62,865 bases of DNA, taken from contig JAAXHG010000037.1 of NCBI GenBank assembly GCA_012270995.1, positions 1 to 62,865 of the forward strand, written 5' to 3'. This document shows positions 17,886 to 28,661 of this stretch, one piece after another. This DNA is from Vicinamibacteraceae bacterium (GTDB taxonomy: Bacteria > Acidobacteriota > Thermoanaerobaculia > Multivoradales > Multivoraceae). The first letter of the stretch is position 1. Every line of letters begins with the position of its first letter. The notes below the pieces were generated by a model that saw only the letters and a program-made list of their open reading frames with translations, did no database searches and was not told the DNA's origin. Made by a program: the position numbers and the translations under genes.

Positions 17886-18057
17886 GTTCTTCCCCTCCAT
17901 GATTTGTTTGACCTCTAACCTCGTCTACGGCCCCGCAGTCGACTCCGTCTATACGCAGGGAATGGCCGTCAATCTGACGGTTTCTCTACAGCGGTTACAA
18001 GGTCATCTGGCAACGACGCCTGCAAGCCGACCGGCGCCGGCCATCCGACGCCGTCCA
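17886..18057. other. Intergenic stretch upstream of the PKD gene
   Basis: This is the first part of a 377-base gap between the PKD gene and rel. It probably holds the PKD promoter (minus strand). I see no tRNA, no convincing reading frame and no strong terminator. The right half of the gap is the inverted-repeat element listed next. Confidence 0.4.
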
Positions 18058-18237
18058 GTCCGAGCCGGAGGCCGGAGGGGAGGGTCCCAGCGAGGCTGTC
18101 GGCAAGCGACGGCCCATGCCCTCTCATCGACCGACACCTAACCGGAGCGCAGCCGACCGCAGCGAGCACCAACCTCCCATCTACTCAGGAAGTGCGAGCG
18201 TCCGCGGGGACCCTCCCCTCCGGCCGCAGGATCGGAC
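18058..18237. repeat. 180-bp inverted-repeat element, copy 1
   Basis: Arms 18070-18088 and 18207-18225 are perfect 19-bp inverted repeats (GGCCGGAGGGGAGGGTCCC and its complement), extended outward by GTCCGA (18058-18063) and TCGGAC (18232-18237). The internal 118 bases contain blocks shared with the element at 40948-41121: CACCGAC-like, AACCGGAGCG, GCAGCGAGC and CCCAT, in the same order. The element ends 25 bases from the rel stop codon. It could be a MITE-like non-autonomous element or a structured RNA; no open frame fits it. Confidence 0.7.
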
Positions 18238-18262
18238 GGGTGAGCCCTCCGCAACCCGCCCG

Positions 18263-20491
18263 CTATCCAGCAGCCGACGCCGGAGGCGAGCCCTGCAGCC
18301 GCTTCACCGTGCGGATCGCGGACAGCTCCTCGAGCGACTGCTGGAGCCGGTTCAGGTGCTTGCGGTTGCGGACGTCGACCACGACGTCGATCGACGCCTC
18401 GCCGGCGCCGCGGTCGTGACTCTCGATGTGGCGGATGTTGCTGCCCAGCTTCGCGATCGCCTCCGTGACGCGGGCCAGCACGCCGGGCCGGTCGCGGGTC
18501 TCGATGACGAGAGAGACCGCGAACATCGCATCGTTGCGGCGCGCCCACTCGACCCGGATCTCGCGCTCGGGGTGGTACTGCAGGTTGCGCACGTTGGGAC
18601 AGTCCACGGAGTGCACGGAGACGCCCCGGCCGCGGGTGACGAAACCGACGATCTCCTCGCCCGGCAGCGGACTGCAGCAGCCCGCGAAGAACGCGAGCAT
18701 GTCGTTCTCGCCCTTGACCACGAGCCTGGCCTCGTCGCGGGGAAGCACCTTGCTCACGGCCTTGCGGATCCGGCCCGGACCCTGATCCCGGCGGCGCAGG
18801 CGCTCCGGGGGCAGCACCGCGCGCAGCACCGGCTTGACCGAACCGCGGCCGAAACCCAGCCGGCTGAACAGCTCGTCGATGCTCCCGTAGCCTTCCGCGG
18901 CTACGAAGTCCGCCATCTCGTCCGACTCGAACACGCGGCGCGGGCTCACGCGATAGCGCCGCAGCTCGTTGGTCAGCATCGCGCGGCCGATCTCGATCGC
19001 CCGCTTCTTCTGCTCGGCGTTGATCCAGTGGCGGATCTTGCTCCGCGCCCGCTGCGTGGCGACGATGTTGAGCCAGTCGCGGCTGGGTTCGCGGTTCGGG
19101 TTCGTCGTGATCTCGACGATGTCGCCGTTGCTCAGCTCGGTGCGCAGGGGCACCAGCCGCCCGTTGACTCGCGCGCCGCTCGTGTGGTGGCCGACCTCGG
19201 TGTGAACGCGATACGCGAAGTCGAGCGGCGTCGCGCCCCTGGGAAAGGAGAACACGTCGCCCTTGGGTGTGAAGACGTACACCTCGTCGGGATACAGGTC
19301 GATCTTGAGCGCGCTCAGGAAGGCGCGCGGATCCGGCATTTCCTGCTGCCACTCGAGGAGTTGCCGCAACCAGACGATGCTGGCGTCGTTCTGATCGGTG
19401 TCGAGCTGGCCTCCCTTGTACCGCCAGTGAGCGGCCACGCCTTCCTCGGCGAGCATGTCCATCGCCTGGGTCCGGATCTGGACCTCGAAGGGCTGCCCGC
19501 CGCGCCCCAGCACGCTCGTGTGCAGCGACTGGTAGAGGTTCGGCTTCGGCATCGCGATGTAGTCCTTGAAGCGGCCCGGTATGGGGCGCCACAACTGATG
19601 CACGACGCCGAGCGCGGCGTAGGTGTCCTTCAGGTCGACCGTGATGATCCGGAAGGCCAGGAAGTCGAACAGATCCGGCAGATCGATCTTCCGGCGGCGG
19701 AGCTTCTGGTAGATCGAGTAGTAGCCCTTGACCCGGTGACTGATCTCCGCTTCCATTCCCGCTGCTTCGAGCGCCTCACGCAAACGCTCGGCGATCCGCC
19801 GGGTCGTGCTCCGGGCGCCCTTGATCCGTTCATCGAGCTGCTTCCTGATGTCCTCGTAGTGGTGCGGATGCAGGTGCCGGAACGCCCGATCCTCCAGCAC
19901 TCCCTGAATCCGCCACATCCCCAGACGGTGGGCGAGCGGCGCGTAGATCTCCAGCGTCTCGCGCGAGATGCGCCGCCGTTTCGCCGGCTCCAGAGGCTCC
20001 AGGGTGAGCATGTTGTGCAGGCGGTCGACGAGCTTGACCACGATCACCCGGAGGTCGCGGGCCGAGGCCAGGATCAGTTTGCGGAAGCTCTCGGCCTGCA
20101 CCTCGTCGCTGTGGACGTACTCGTGGCGGCCGATCTTCGACACGCCGTCCACCAGGCCGGCGATCTCGGTTCCGAACTCGGCCATAAGATCCTTCTTCGT
20201 GGCGCCGGTGTCCTCCAGGACGTCATGCAGCAACCCGACGGCGACGCTGGTCTGGTCGAACTTGAACTCCGCCAGCATGTGGGCGACGCCGAGGGGATGA
20301 CTGATGTACGGCGCGCCGGAGCGCCGCACCTGACCCCGGTGGGACCGCTCCGCGTACTCGTAGGCGCGGCGCAGCCAGGCCTCGTCGCAGGCGCGGTCGT
20401 TCTCTTCGAGGCGACGGATGACCTCGCCGATTCCCACGTCCCCAGGCTCCCGCACCGGCAGCGGATCCCGGGGTCGTGTCACCAGAGCCAT
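18263..20491 (-). CDS. rel: Bifunctional (p)ppGpp synthetase/hydrolase
   Basis: A 742-residue RelA/SpoT homologue controlling the stringent response. Order: HD hydrolase domain (about 45-200; HDVLEDTG and VDRLHNML intact, so hydrolysis is likely), synthetase domain (about 255-365; HRVKGYYSIYQK and NLYQSLHT), TGS (about 408-470, VYVFTPKGDVFSFPRGAT), helical region with GCCSPLPG, and a C-terminal ACT domain (about 660-735). Full length. It follows secF by nine bases and is the last gene of the sec-rel unit. Confidence 0.95.
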   Translation of the reverse strand: MALVTRPRDPLPVREPGDVGIGEVIRRLEENDRACDEAWLRRAYEYAERSHRGQVRRSGAPYISHPLGVAHMLAEFKFDQTSVAVGLLHDVLEDTGATKKDLMAEFGTEIAGLVDGVSKIGRHEYVHSDEVQAESFRKLILASARDLRVIVVKLVDRLHNMLTLEPLEPAKRRRISRETLEIYAPLAHRLGMWRIQGVLEDRAFRHLHPHHYEDIRKQLDERIKGARSTTRRIAERLREALEAAGMEAEISHRVKGYYSIYQKLRRRKIDLPDLFDFLAFRIITVDLKDTYAALGVVHQLWRPIPGRFKDYIAMPKPNLYQSLHTSVLGRGGQPFEVQIRTQAMDMLAEEGVAAHWRYKGGQLDTDQNDASIVWLRQLLEWQQEMPDPRAFLSALKIDLYPDEVYVFTPKGDVFSFPRGATPLDFAYRVHTEVGHHTSGARVNGRLVPLRTELSNGDIVEITTNPNREPSRDWLNIVATQRARSKIRHWINAEQKKRAIEIGRAMLTNELRRYRVSPRRVFESDEMADFVAAEGYGSIDELFSRLGFGRGSVKPVLRAVLPPERLRRRDQGPGRIRKAVSKVLPRDEARLVVKGENDMLAFFAGCCSPLPGEEIVGFVTRGRGVSVHSVDCPNVRNLQYHPEREIRVEWARRNDAMFAVSLVIETRDRPGVLARVTEAIAKLGSNIRHIESHDRGAGEASIDVVVDVRNRKHLNRLQQSLEELSAIRTVKRLQGSPPASAAG

Positions 20492-20500
20492 CGTCTCCCC

Positions 20501-21676
20501 CTAAGCTGCGGCCGCCCTCTTCTGCCGCCGTTCGCGGCCGAATGAACTCTCCCAGATCAGCACGATCGGACTGGCGACGTAGATCGACGAGTAGGTGCCG
20601 ACGAGCACGCCGATCAGGAGCAGGAAGGAGAAACCGCGAATCACGTCGCCGCCCAGGATGAACAGGCTGCCGACCGCCAGCAGGGTGGTCCCCGAAGTCA
20701 GGGCGGTCCGCGACAGGGTCTGGTTCAGGCTCCGGTTCAGCACCTGCACCAGGCTCTCCCGCCGGTTGCGCCGCAGGTTTTCGCGCACCCGGTCGAACAC
20801 GACGACCGAGTCGTTCACGGAGTAGCCGATCACGGTCAAAAACGCCGCCACGGTGGTCAGGTTGAACTCGTAGCCGGCGAACGCGAACAGGCCGAGACAG
20901 ACGGCGACATCGTGCGCGAGGGCCGCCAGCGCGCCGATGCCGAAGCGCAGCTCGAAGCGGAACCAGATGTAGGCCAGAATGCCCGCCAGCGCGAAGGCGA
21001 TCGCCAGCAACCCCTTTCGCCGCAGCTCGCTGCCGATCTGGGGCAGCACGTTGTCGCTCGACAGCACCGCGAAGTTGCCGAACGTCGCGCGTTCACGGAT
21101 CGCCGCGACCGCCGCCGCGCTCAGCGCTTCGCCCGGCTGGACGGCGGACCAGTCCTTGATGAGGCCCTCGTCCCGGCGGTGCGCCATCACCTCGGCGGAC
21201 GCCGCGCGGTAGTGCTCCCGGGCGGCGATGTCGTCGCCGGAGGCCCTCTGGTCGTCCGGGTCGGCCTCGAGCAGGAGCGAGGCCAACGCCTCCGTGCCCT
21301 GCCGGTTCAGGTCGAAGCCCGAAACGCCGCTGTTGTAGTGCTGCTGCAACATCTCCTCGATCCGGACGGTGCGTTCTTCTCCACCATCGTCCGCGGTCGA
21401 GGTCCTGAGGATGACCGAGTTGTCCTCCTCGGTGCCGAACGACTGGATCGACGCGCTCTCGATCCCCGCGTCCTCCAGCAGCCCTCGAACCTTCTGGACA
21501 TCCGGCGGCTCGGCGAACTGCACGATCATCTGCGTGCCGGACGCGAAGTCGATGCCGAGGTTCAACGGGCGGCTGAAGATGAAGCCCAGCGCGGCGACCA
21601 CCGCGACGGTGGAAAGACCCAGGCAAACGCGCCGGAGGCGCATGAAATCGAAACTCGTATCGCGGAAGAACTCCAT
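20501..21676 (-). CDS. secF: SecF, protein export membrane protein
   Basis: A 391-residue RND-family partner of SecD that uses the proton or sodium gradient to complete Sec export. There are six membrane helices and the DFASGTQ motif after helix 1 (about 40-46); GYSVNDSVVVFDRVREN and the C-terminal helices are intact. The periplasmic loop between helices 1 and 2 (about residues 45-220) is longer than in E. coli SecF and contains a charged insert (EADPDDQRASGDDIAAREHY). It lies 10 bases downstream of secD. Confidence 0.95.
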   Translation of the reverse strand: MEFFRDTSFDFMRLRRVCLGLSTVAVVAALGFIFSRPLNLGIDFASGTQMIVQFAEPPDVQKVRGLLEDAGIESASIQSFGTEEDNSVILRTSTADDGGEERTVRIEEMLQQHYNSGVSGFDLNRQGTEALASLLLEADPDDQRASGDDIAAREHYRAASAEVMAHRRDEGLIKDWSAVQPGEALSAAAVAAIRERATFGNFAVLSSDNVLPQIGSELRRKGLLAIAFALAGILAYIWFRFELRFGIGALAALAHDVAVCLGLFAFAGYEFNLTTVAAFLTVIGYSVNDSVVVFDRVRENLRRNRRESLVQVLNRSLNQTLSRTALTSGTTLLAVGSLFILGGDVIRGFSFLLLIGVLVGTYSSIYVASPIVLIWESSFGRERRQKRAAAA

Positions 21677-21686
21677 CGACGGACCC

Positions 21687-23264
21687 TCAGATGGACAGAC
21701 GCTCGACGCGGCCTGAGCGCGAGAGGAGCAGGTCGAACAGGAGCCGGCTGTTGAAGACGGCCGTGAACACGGAAGCCAGGATGCCGACCGTGAGCGTCAC
21801 CGCGAACCCGCGGATCGCCCCGGTGCCGAAGTTGATCAGGAAGATGGCCGCGATCAGGGTCGTCAGGTTCGCGTCGAGAATCGACGACCAGGCCTTGCCG
21901 AAGCCGGAAACCACGGAGGCCTTGACCGTGCGCCCGTTGTGAAGCTCCTCGCGGATCCGCTCGAACACCAGCACGTTGGCGTCCACCGCCATGCCGATCG
22001 TCAGGATCAGGCCCGCGATGCCGGGCAGGGTGAGAGCGGCCCCGAAGTACGCCAGAACGCCGAACACGAGCACGAAGTTGAGCCCCAGGGCCACCATCGC
22101 GTTGATGCCCGAACCCCGGTACACGACCAACATCGCCACCAGGACCAGGGCGATGCCGTAGCCGAAGGCGCGCGTGCCCTGCTCGATCGAGTCCTGTCCC
22201 AGGGACGGACCGACCGCCCGCTGCTCCAGGTATTCGATGCCCGCGGGCAGGGCGCCGGAACGCAGCACCGTCGCGAGGTCCTCCACTTCCTGCTGGGTGA
22301 ACTGGCCGCGGATGATCCCGGAGTCGGAGATCCGTCCCTCCACGGTCGGCGCCGACTGCACCCGGCCGTCGAGCACGATCGCCAACGGGTTGCCGATGTT
22401 CGCACCGGTCCAGTCCTCGAAGATCTGGGCGCCCTCGTGCGTCAGCGAGAAGTTGACGACCGGCTCCTGGAACTGTCCCAGCCCGGCACGTGCCGTCTTC
22501 AGGTCGCGGCCCGTGATCACCGGGCGTTTCTCCAGCGCGTAGTAGACCTGACCGATCACGTTGCCGTCGGCGTCGCGCTCGTCCTGGGGCACGATCTCGA
22601 GGTGATCCGGAAGCGTGCCCCCGTATTGGCTCAGGATCTCCTGCGTGTCCACGGCCGGCACGCCGGCGGCGGGCGGATACACGCCGAGCCGGAACTCGAG
22701 GAAGGCGGTGTTCTTGATCAGGTTCTTCACCCGTTCCGGATCGTCGACGCCGGGGAGCTGGACGACCAGCCGGTTGCTGCCCAGGCCCTGGCGCTGGATC
22801 ACGGGCTCGGCGACGCCGAACTCGTCGACCCGGTTGCGGATCGTCTGGAGGGCCTGGTTGATCGCCTGCTCGCGGATGTTGTTCACCTCGTCGGGCCGGC
22901 GGTCGAAGATCACGTCCTCGCCGGTTCTCCTCCAGGTCCAGTACGGCATCGTCTCTTCGAGGATGTCGGGCAGCAGCTCGTCCCGGTCGGGCGGCACGCC
23001 CGTGAGCCGGAAGCGGACCGGCGACTCGGTCGCGCCGGTGACGCCGGAGACCCCCTTCTCGTCCAGTTCCTGGACCAGGCTGTCGATGTCCTTCTGCGCT
23101 TCCGCCCGCAACGCATCGTCGGTCAGCACCTCGAGCAGGAGGTGGATGCCGCCGCGCAGGTCGAGGCCCAACTGGATCTTGTCGGCGAGCGGAAACGCCC
23201 AGAAGGAGCACGTGCCGACGACGACGAGCACGAGCAGGCCCCGCAGGATCAGGTTTCTGTTCAT
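21687..23264 (-). CDS. secD: SecD, protein export membrane protein
   Basis: A 525-residue subunit of the SecDF export motor. It has an N-terminal helix, the GLDLRGG motif (about 33-39), a large periplasmic domain and a C-terminal five-helix bundle with GMAVDANVLVFERIREE. Length is compact but normal for non-enterobacterial SecD. The start ATG overlaps the yajC stop (ATGA). Confidence 0.95.
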   Translation of the reverse strand: MNRNLILRGLLVLVVVGTCSFWAFPLADKIQLGLDLRGGIHLLLEVLTDDALRAEAQKDIDSLVQELDEKGVSGVTGATESPVRFRLTGVPPDRDELLPDILEETMPYWTWRRTGEDVIFDRRPDEVNNIREQAINQALQTIRNRVDEFGVAEPVIQRQGLGSNRLVVQLPGVDDPERVKNLIKNTAFLEFRLGVYPPAAGVPAVDTQEILSQYGGTLPDHLEIVPQDERDADGNVIGQVYYALEKRPVITGRDLKTARAGLGQFQEPVVNFSLTHEGAQIFEDWTGANIGNPLAIVLDGRVQSAPTVEGRISDSGIIRGQFTQQEVEDLATVLRSGALPAGIEYLEQRAVGPSLGQDSIEQGTRAFGYGIALVLVAMLVVYRGSGINAMVALGLNFVLVFGVLAYFGAALTLPGIAGLILTIGMAVDANVLVFERIREELHNGRTVKASVVSGFGKAWSSILDANLTTLIAAIFLINFGTGAIRGFAVTLTVGILASVFTAVFNSRLLFDLLLSRSGRVERLSI

Positions 23265-23572
23265 GACTTCGGCTCCTCGGCCATGCCGGTCACCGCGGCC
23301 TTGGTCACCTTGACCTTGACTCCGTCCGCGATCTTCACGATCACGGCGTTCGGCTCGGTCGAGATGACCTCGGCGTAGAGGCCGCCCTGCGTCAGGATCC
23401 GGTCGCCCCGCTTCAGGGCTTCAACGGTCGCCTGGAGCTGCTTTCGGCGCCGCCGCTCCGGGGCGATCAGCAGAAAGTAGAAGATGCCGCCGATCAGGAT
23501 CAGCGGCAGGAACTGGATGAGGCCCGACGACGCTCCGCCCGCGGCCACAAACAACAGGGAATCAGGGATCAT
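23261..23572 (-). CDS. yajC: YajC, SecDF-associated membrane protein
   Basis: A 103-residue protein with a single helix (about 18-38, LIQFLPLILIGGIFYFLLI) and the typical PERRRRKQLQ...LKRGDRILTQGGLYAEV region. YajC associates with SecDF at the translocon. ATG 23572 was taken as the start; the upstream extension is a shadow of tgt. It is the standard tgt-yajC-secD order. Confidence 0.93.
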   Translation of the reverse strand: MIPDSLLFVAAGGASSGLIQFLPLILIGGIFYFLLIAPERRRRKQLQATVEALKRGDRILTQGGLYAEVISTEPNAVIVKIADGVKVKVTKAAVTGMAEEPKS

Positions 23573-23637
23573 CTCTGTGCTCCTAGGGTGGTGCGGGCAA
23601 GCAAACCTCTCGCAGCCCGCACCCGCAAGGGGCAACC

Positions 23638-24810
<1,173 letters not shown>

Positions 24811-24817
24811 CCGTTCC

Positions 24818-25558
24818 CTAACGCTTGAGGTCGACCTTCGTCACCTCGACGTCGTCCGGCAGCGAGAGGATGAACTCCCCGTCGTCGATCGGTTCGTTCA
24901 GGACCATGTCCTGGAGCTCGATCAGCCTCTCGTCGCCGCTGACGTGCACGACCTTGAACCTCCGGGGCAGGAAGGTCTCCGGGTCGATCCAGATGTCGAT
25001 CGTCTTGGCGTACTTCTCCACCCTCCGGTAGTCCGCCGTCAGGTGCAGGAAGTACGGCGCGCCCTCCTCCTCGGGGAACTCCACCTGGACCGTGAAGTAC
25101 TTCATCAGCGTCTCGAGATTGCCGGCCGGGCCCAGATAGGTCAGCACCTGTTCCGAGAGGCGGCCCACCTCGGCCACCTTCGCGGTGCCGAGATCCTCGT
25201 ACCACGTGGTCGCCACGTCGCCCCGCACGGTCATCACCATCGGCTTGGGTTCGACAATCTCCCACCGGACTTCCTCGGGCGGCCGGTAGCGAAACCAGCC
25301 CCAGCTCTCCTCCGGCTCAAGCAGCAGTTCGCTGTTCTCGTGTTGCACCAGGCGCGCCTGGAGGGTCACGATCTGGTGCTGCTCGTACTTGACGCGCTCC
25401 ACCAGCCGGCTCATGCGCTCCCGCAGGTCGACGTCCCGGGCAGTCGGATCGGGCGGGGTGCCCGGCGCTTCGGGCGTCTGGGCCCCAAGCGCCGGGGTCG
25501 TGACCAGGGCCACGAACAGCGCACTGAGCCACGGCGCATAGACGGTGCGATTCTTCAT
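24818..25558 (-). CDS. LolA-like periplasmic lipoprotein carrier
   Basis: A 246-residue exported protein with a signal peptide (about 8-26, ending ALGAQ). The mature part has the half-barrel pattern of the LolA/LolB superfamily: W-rich strands (SWGWFRYRPPEEVRWEIV), DIWIDPETFLPRRFKV and IDDGEFILSLP. LolA would ferry lipoproteins across the periplasm. Start ATG 25558, preceded by only a weak ribosome site. It is seven bases upstream of tgt and probably in the same unit. Confidence 0.78.
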   Translation of the reverse strand: MKNRTVYAPWLSALFVALVTTPALGAQTPEAPGTPPDPTARDVDLRERMSRLVERVKYEQHQIVTLQARLVQHENSELLLEPEESWGWFRYRPPEEVRWEIVEPKPMVMTVRGDVATTWYEDLGTAKVAEVGRLSEQVLTYLGPAGNLETLMKYFTVQVEFPEEEGAPYFLHLTADYRRVEKYAKTIDIWIDPETFLPRRFKVVHVSGDERLIELQDMVLNEPIDDGEFILSLPDDVEVTKVDLKR

Positions 25559-25642
25559 TGCTGTAGGCGGGGCGTGCCTGACCGTAGAGTAGCAACCCCG
25601 GGTCGGAACCCTCATGCCCGGAACAGTCCGCATCCGCTCCAC

Positions 25643-26830
25643 GTGCCTCGCCATCTCTCCTTCCGCGACCCCATCCACGGCTTCATCGAAGCCGATGAAC
25701 TGGAAGCGGCGCTGATCCGCACCAGGCCGATGCAGCGTCTGCGCCAGGTCCGCCAACTCGGCCTGACGCATCTCGTATTCCCGGGCGCCGAGCACAGCCG
25801 CTTCGGCCACGCCCTCGGCGCGATGCACCTGGCCGGGCGCGTCTACGACACCCTGGCGCGGGTCGAGGAGACGCCGCTCGAGCCCGGGCCGCGGGCCCGC
25901 GCCCGGCGCCTTGTCCGGGCCGCCGCCCTGCTCCACGACCTCGGCCACGCCCCCTTCAGCCACTGGGCCGAAGACCTGTTCGAGGACGGCATCGACCACG
26001 AGGAGATGAGCCGGCGGCTGCTCGCCGGCGACGAGTTGGGCGGCGTCTTCGAGCGCTTCGGCGACGGCGTCGAGAGTTCCGACGTGATCCGGCTGCTCGG
26101 CGACCGGCTCGAAGGACCGGAACGGCTGCTCCCTCCCATCGTCAGCGGCGAACTCGACGTCGACAAGATGGACTACCTGCTGCGCGACTCCCTGTTCTGC
26201 GGAGTGCGCTACGGGACATTCGACCTCGACCAGGTGATCTCCACGGTGCGGCCCCTGTTCGACCCGGAGTCCGGCGAGCACCGGCTGGGCATCGACGCCG
26301 AGGGCCTGCACGCGGTCGAGAGCCTCATCCTGGCCCGCTACTACATGTTCACCCAGGTCTACTTCCACGTCACCGGCAAGGCCCTCGAACTCCACCTGAA
26401 CGAGTGGCTGCACGAGCAGGAGATCACCTGGAGCAGCGATCCCGAACGGTTCCTGGCCGACGACGACGCCGAGATGATGACCCGGATGCGGCGTTCGGAC
26501 AGCCTGCACGCGCGCGCCATCACCGACCGCGCCCACTTCCGGCTCGCGCACGAGACGGACGAGCACCTCGACCCCGAAGAGAAGAGGGCGTTCGAGCGGC
26601 GCCTCGAACCGCTGCGCGAGCGCTACGGCAGAGGTCTGCTGATCTCGAACTCCGCCAAGGATCCGCATCGCCTCGGCCGCGGCCGGGTCCCCGTGCGCCA
26701 GGCCGGCGGCCGGCTGGTGCCGCTCGGGGAGGCCAGCCACTTCATGCGCCACCTAAGGCGCATCGACCGCTACCGCGTCTACTGCAGCGACGACGTCTAC
26801 GACGACGTGCGGCTCGCGCTGTCGGGCTGA
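25643..26830 (+). CDS. HD-domain phosphohydrolase, dGTPase-like
   Basis: A 395-residue cytosolic HD protein. The N-terminus FRDPIHGFIEADE and the metal-binding residues in FPGAEHSRFGHALG and LLHDLGHAPFSH mark the dGTP-triphosphohydrolase-like family, and VDKMDYLLRDS is the usual third block. The substrate is unproven. Start GTG 25643 (VPRHLSF); no ATG fits. It is divergent from the LolA-like gene (84 bases apart) and overlaps trmB tail to tail by 34 bases. Confidence 0.88.
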   Translation: MPRHLSFRDPIHGFIEADELEAALIRTRPMQRLRQVRQLGLTHLVFPGAEHSRFGHALGAMHLAGRVYDTLARVEETPLEPGPRARARRLVRAAALLHDLGHAPFSHWAEDLFEDGIDHEEMSRRLLAGDELGGVFERFGDGVESSDVIRLLGDRLEGPERLLPPIVSGELDVDKMDYLLRDSLFCGVRYGTFDLDQVISTVRPLFDPESGEHRLGIDAEGLHAVESLILARYYMFTQVYFHVTGKALELHLNEWLHEQEITWSSDPERFLADDDAEMMTRMRRSDSLHARAITDRAHFRLAHETDEHLDPEEKRAFERRLEPLRERYGRGLLISNSAKDPHRLGRGRVPVRQAGGRLVPLGEASHFMRHLRRIDRYRVYCSDDVYDDVRLALSG

Positions 26831-27537
26831 TCCGCCGCCGAGGGCGCGACCAGAATCGCCTCCCGGCCGGCGGGATGGAGCAGACTGGCGGCCCCAGGTC
26901 GAAGCTCCGCCACCAGCCGCAGGATGTGCCGGCCCCGCTCCTCGAACTTCGCCTCGTAGTTCGTGCGCGACCCCTCGGGCCAGCCGCCCACCCGGCGCTC
27001 GACCTCGACCGCCGGATGACGCCCCAGCGTCTCCACTACCGCCTCGCCGTACTCGACGTGGTCGGTGGCGAAGCACAGCCGTCCCGAAGACGGCTCGAGC
27101 AGGGAGAGCACGAGATCGACCGTGCGCGGATCGAGCAGGCGCCGGCGGTGGTGCCGGCTCTTGGGCCAGGGGTCGGGAAAGTAGATGTGGACCGTGCGCG
27201 CCATCGCTGCCGGCAAGAGGGTCGAGATCAGGTAGAGCGCCTCGCCGCGGAGCAGGATCAGGTTGTCGAGACGTCGAGCGGCAGCCCGCCGCACCGCCAG
27301 GCGGAAGTACTTCGAGACGATCTCCACGCCCAGGAACGGGCGGCCTGGCATGGCCGACGCCGACCCGAGCAGGTACCGGCCCTTGCCGAACCCCAGTTCG
27401 ACCTCCCAGTCCGAACGCGAACGGAGCGTCGCCAGCAGCTCGGACCGGCACGCCTCAAGACCGCGCAATTCGGCTTCGGCACTCCCGGCCGCCGGCGCAC
27501 CGGGCCCGCGCCAGACGACCGGGGGCGGGGTGCTCAC
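26797..27537 (-). CDS. trmB: tRNA (guanine-N7)-methyltransferase
   Basis: A 246-residue SAM enzyme that methylates G46 of tRNAs. The SAM-binding GFGKGRYLL, the hallmark IYFPDPWPKSRHHRRRL and the C-terminal YEAKFEERG block are all present. Start GTG 27537 (STPPPVVW); the upstream in-frame part is a shadow. It sits 52 bases after manC on the same strand. Confidence 0.93.
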   Translation of the reverse strand: MSTPPPVVWRGPGAPAAGSAEAELRGLEACRSELLATLRSRSDWEVELGFGKGRYLLGSASAMPGRPFLGVEIVSKYFRLAVRRAAARRLDNLILLRGEALYLISTLLPAAMARTVHIYFPDPWPKSRHHRRRLLDPRTVDLVLSLLEPSSGRLCFATDHVEYGEAVVETLGRHPAVEVERRVGGWPEGSRTNYEAKFEERGRHILRLVAELRPGAASLLHPAGREAILVAPSAADQPDSASRTSS

Positions 27538-27589
27538 AGCGGATCCCGACGGCCCGGGACGTGGAACGGCGTGGCGATCGGCAACGCGC

Positions 27590-28645
27590 TCAGAGCAGAT
27601 CCCGGCGGCCGAGAGCCCGCAACCGGTCCACGATTCGCCGCACGTCCTGCGCCCGCTCCCGCGGCACGACAAGCACGGCGTCGCCCGTCCGCACGACGGC
27701 CAGGCCCTCGACTCCGATCGCCGCTACCGTGCCGCCGTCGGCGAACAACAGGTTGTCGCGCGCATCGACGGCGACCGTGTCGCCCACCGTCCGGTTCCCG
27801 TCGCCGTCCGCGGGCAGGGCCTCGGCCAGCGACCCCCACGAACCGAGATCGTTCCAACCGCAGTCGGCGACCACGCAGCCGATCGACGAGAGCTTCTCCA
27901 TCAGCCCGTAGTCGATCGATACGGACTCGAGGTCGGCGTAGAGCGCGCACCGGCGCTCCGCATCGCCGTCCTCCGCCGCCAGACGCTCCAGGCCGGCGGC
28001 CAGCTCCGGCAGGTGCCGGCCGTAGAGATCGAGCAGGACGCGGCCCCGGAACAGGAAGATGCCGGCGTTCCAGAAGTGGCGGCCCGAAGCCTTGAAACGG
28101 GCCGCCGTCTCCGGGTCGGGCTTCTCCGTGAAGCGCTCCACCCGCTCCACCCCGCCCTCGACCGGGGGCGCCGCGAGTTCCACGTAGCCGTACCCCGTTT
28201 CGGCCCAGGCAGGAGCGATACCGACCGTGACCACGTCATGGGCGCCCTCGACGGCGGCGGCCGCGCCCCGCCGAAGCGCCTCCCGGAACGCCTCCTCGTC
28301 GGCGACCCAGTGGTCGGAGGGGAACACCGCGATCACGCCTTCGCGCACCTCCTCCGGCATGGATCGCACCGCCCAGCCGATCGCCGGCGCCGTGTTGCGG
28401 CCGCTCGGCTCTCCCAGGATGCGCGACGGCGGAAGTTCCGGCAACTCGGACGCGACCGCGGAGGCCAGTTCCTCGGTGGTGCATACCCAGATCCCGTCCG
28501 GGCCGCAGAGCGGCTCGATGCGGCGCGCGGTCACCGCGAGCAGCGAGCCGCCGCCCAGCAGGTCGAGGAGCTGCTTCGGGCGGCGCCTCCTGCTCACCGG
28601 CCAGAAGCGGGAGCCGATGCCGCCGGCCAGGATCAGACCGATCAT
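27590..28645 (-). CDS. manC: Mannose-1-phosphate guanylyltransferase
   Basis: A 351-residue nucleotidyltransferase forming GDP-mannose for polysaccharides and glycoconjugates. The N-terminal signature LILAGGIGSRFWPVSRRRRP, the EPSGRNTAPAIGW block, FPSDHWV and the FTEKPD segment are intact. The C-terminal isomerase domain of bifunctional types is absent. ATG 28645 was preferred because the fold begins there; ATG 28678 is the alternative and would overlap the nitroreductase gene. Confidence 0.92.
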   Translation of the reverse strand: MIGLILAGGIGSRFWPVSRRRRPKQLLDLLGGGSLLAVTARRIEPLCGPDGIWVCTTEELASAVASELPELPPSRILGEPSGRNTAPAIGWAVRSMPEEVREGVIAVFPSDHWVADEEAFREALRRGAAAAVEGAHDVVTVGIAPAWAETGYGYVELAAPPVEGGVERVERFTEKPDPETAARFKASGRHFWNAGIFLFRGRVLLDLYGRHLPELAAGLERLAAEDGDAERRCALYADLESVSIDYGLMEKLSSIGCVVADCGWNDLGSWGSLAEALPADGDGNRTVGDTVAVDARDNLLFADGGTVAAIGVEGLAVVRTGDAVLVVPRERAQDVRRIVDRLRALGRRDLL

Positions 28646-28661
28646 CGCCGAGACCGCCCGT

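Noticed and set aside
18116..20545. An 809-codon plus-strand open frame across rel
   Set aside because: His/Arg/Pro/Asp-rich sequence antisense to a complete, well-conserved rel gene; a codon-bias shadow.
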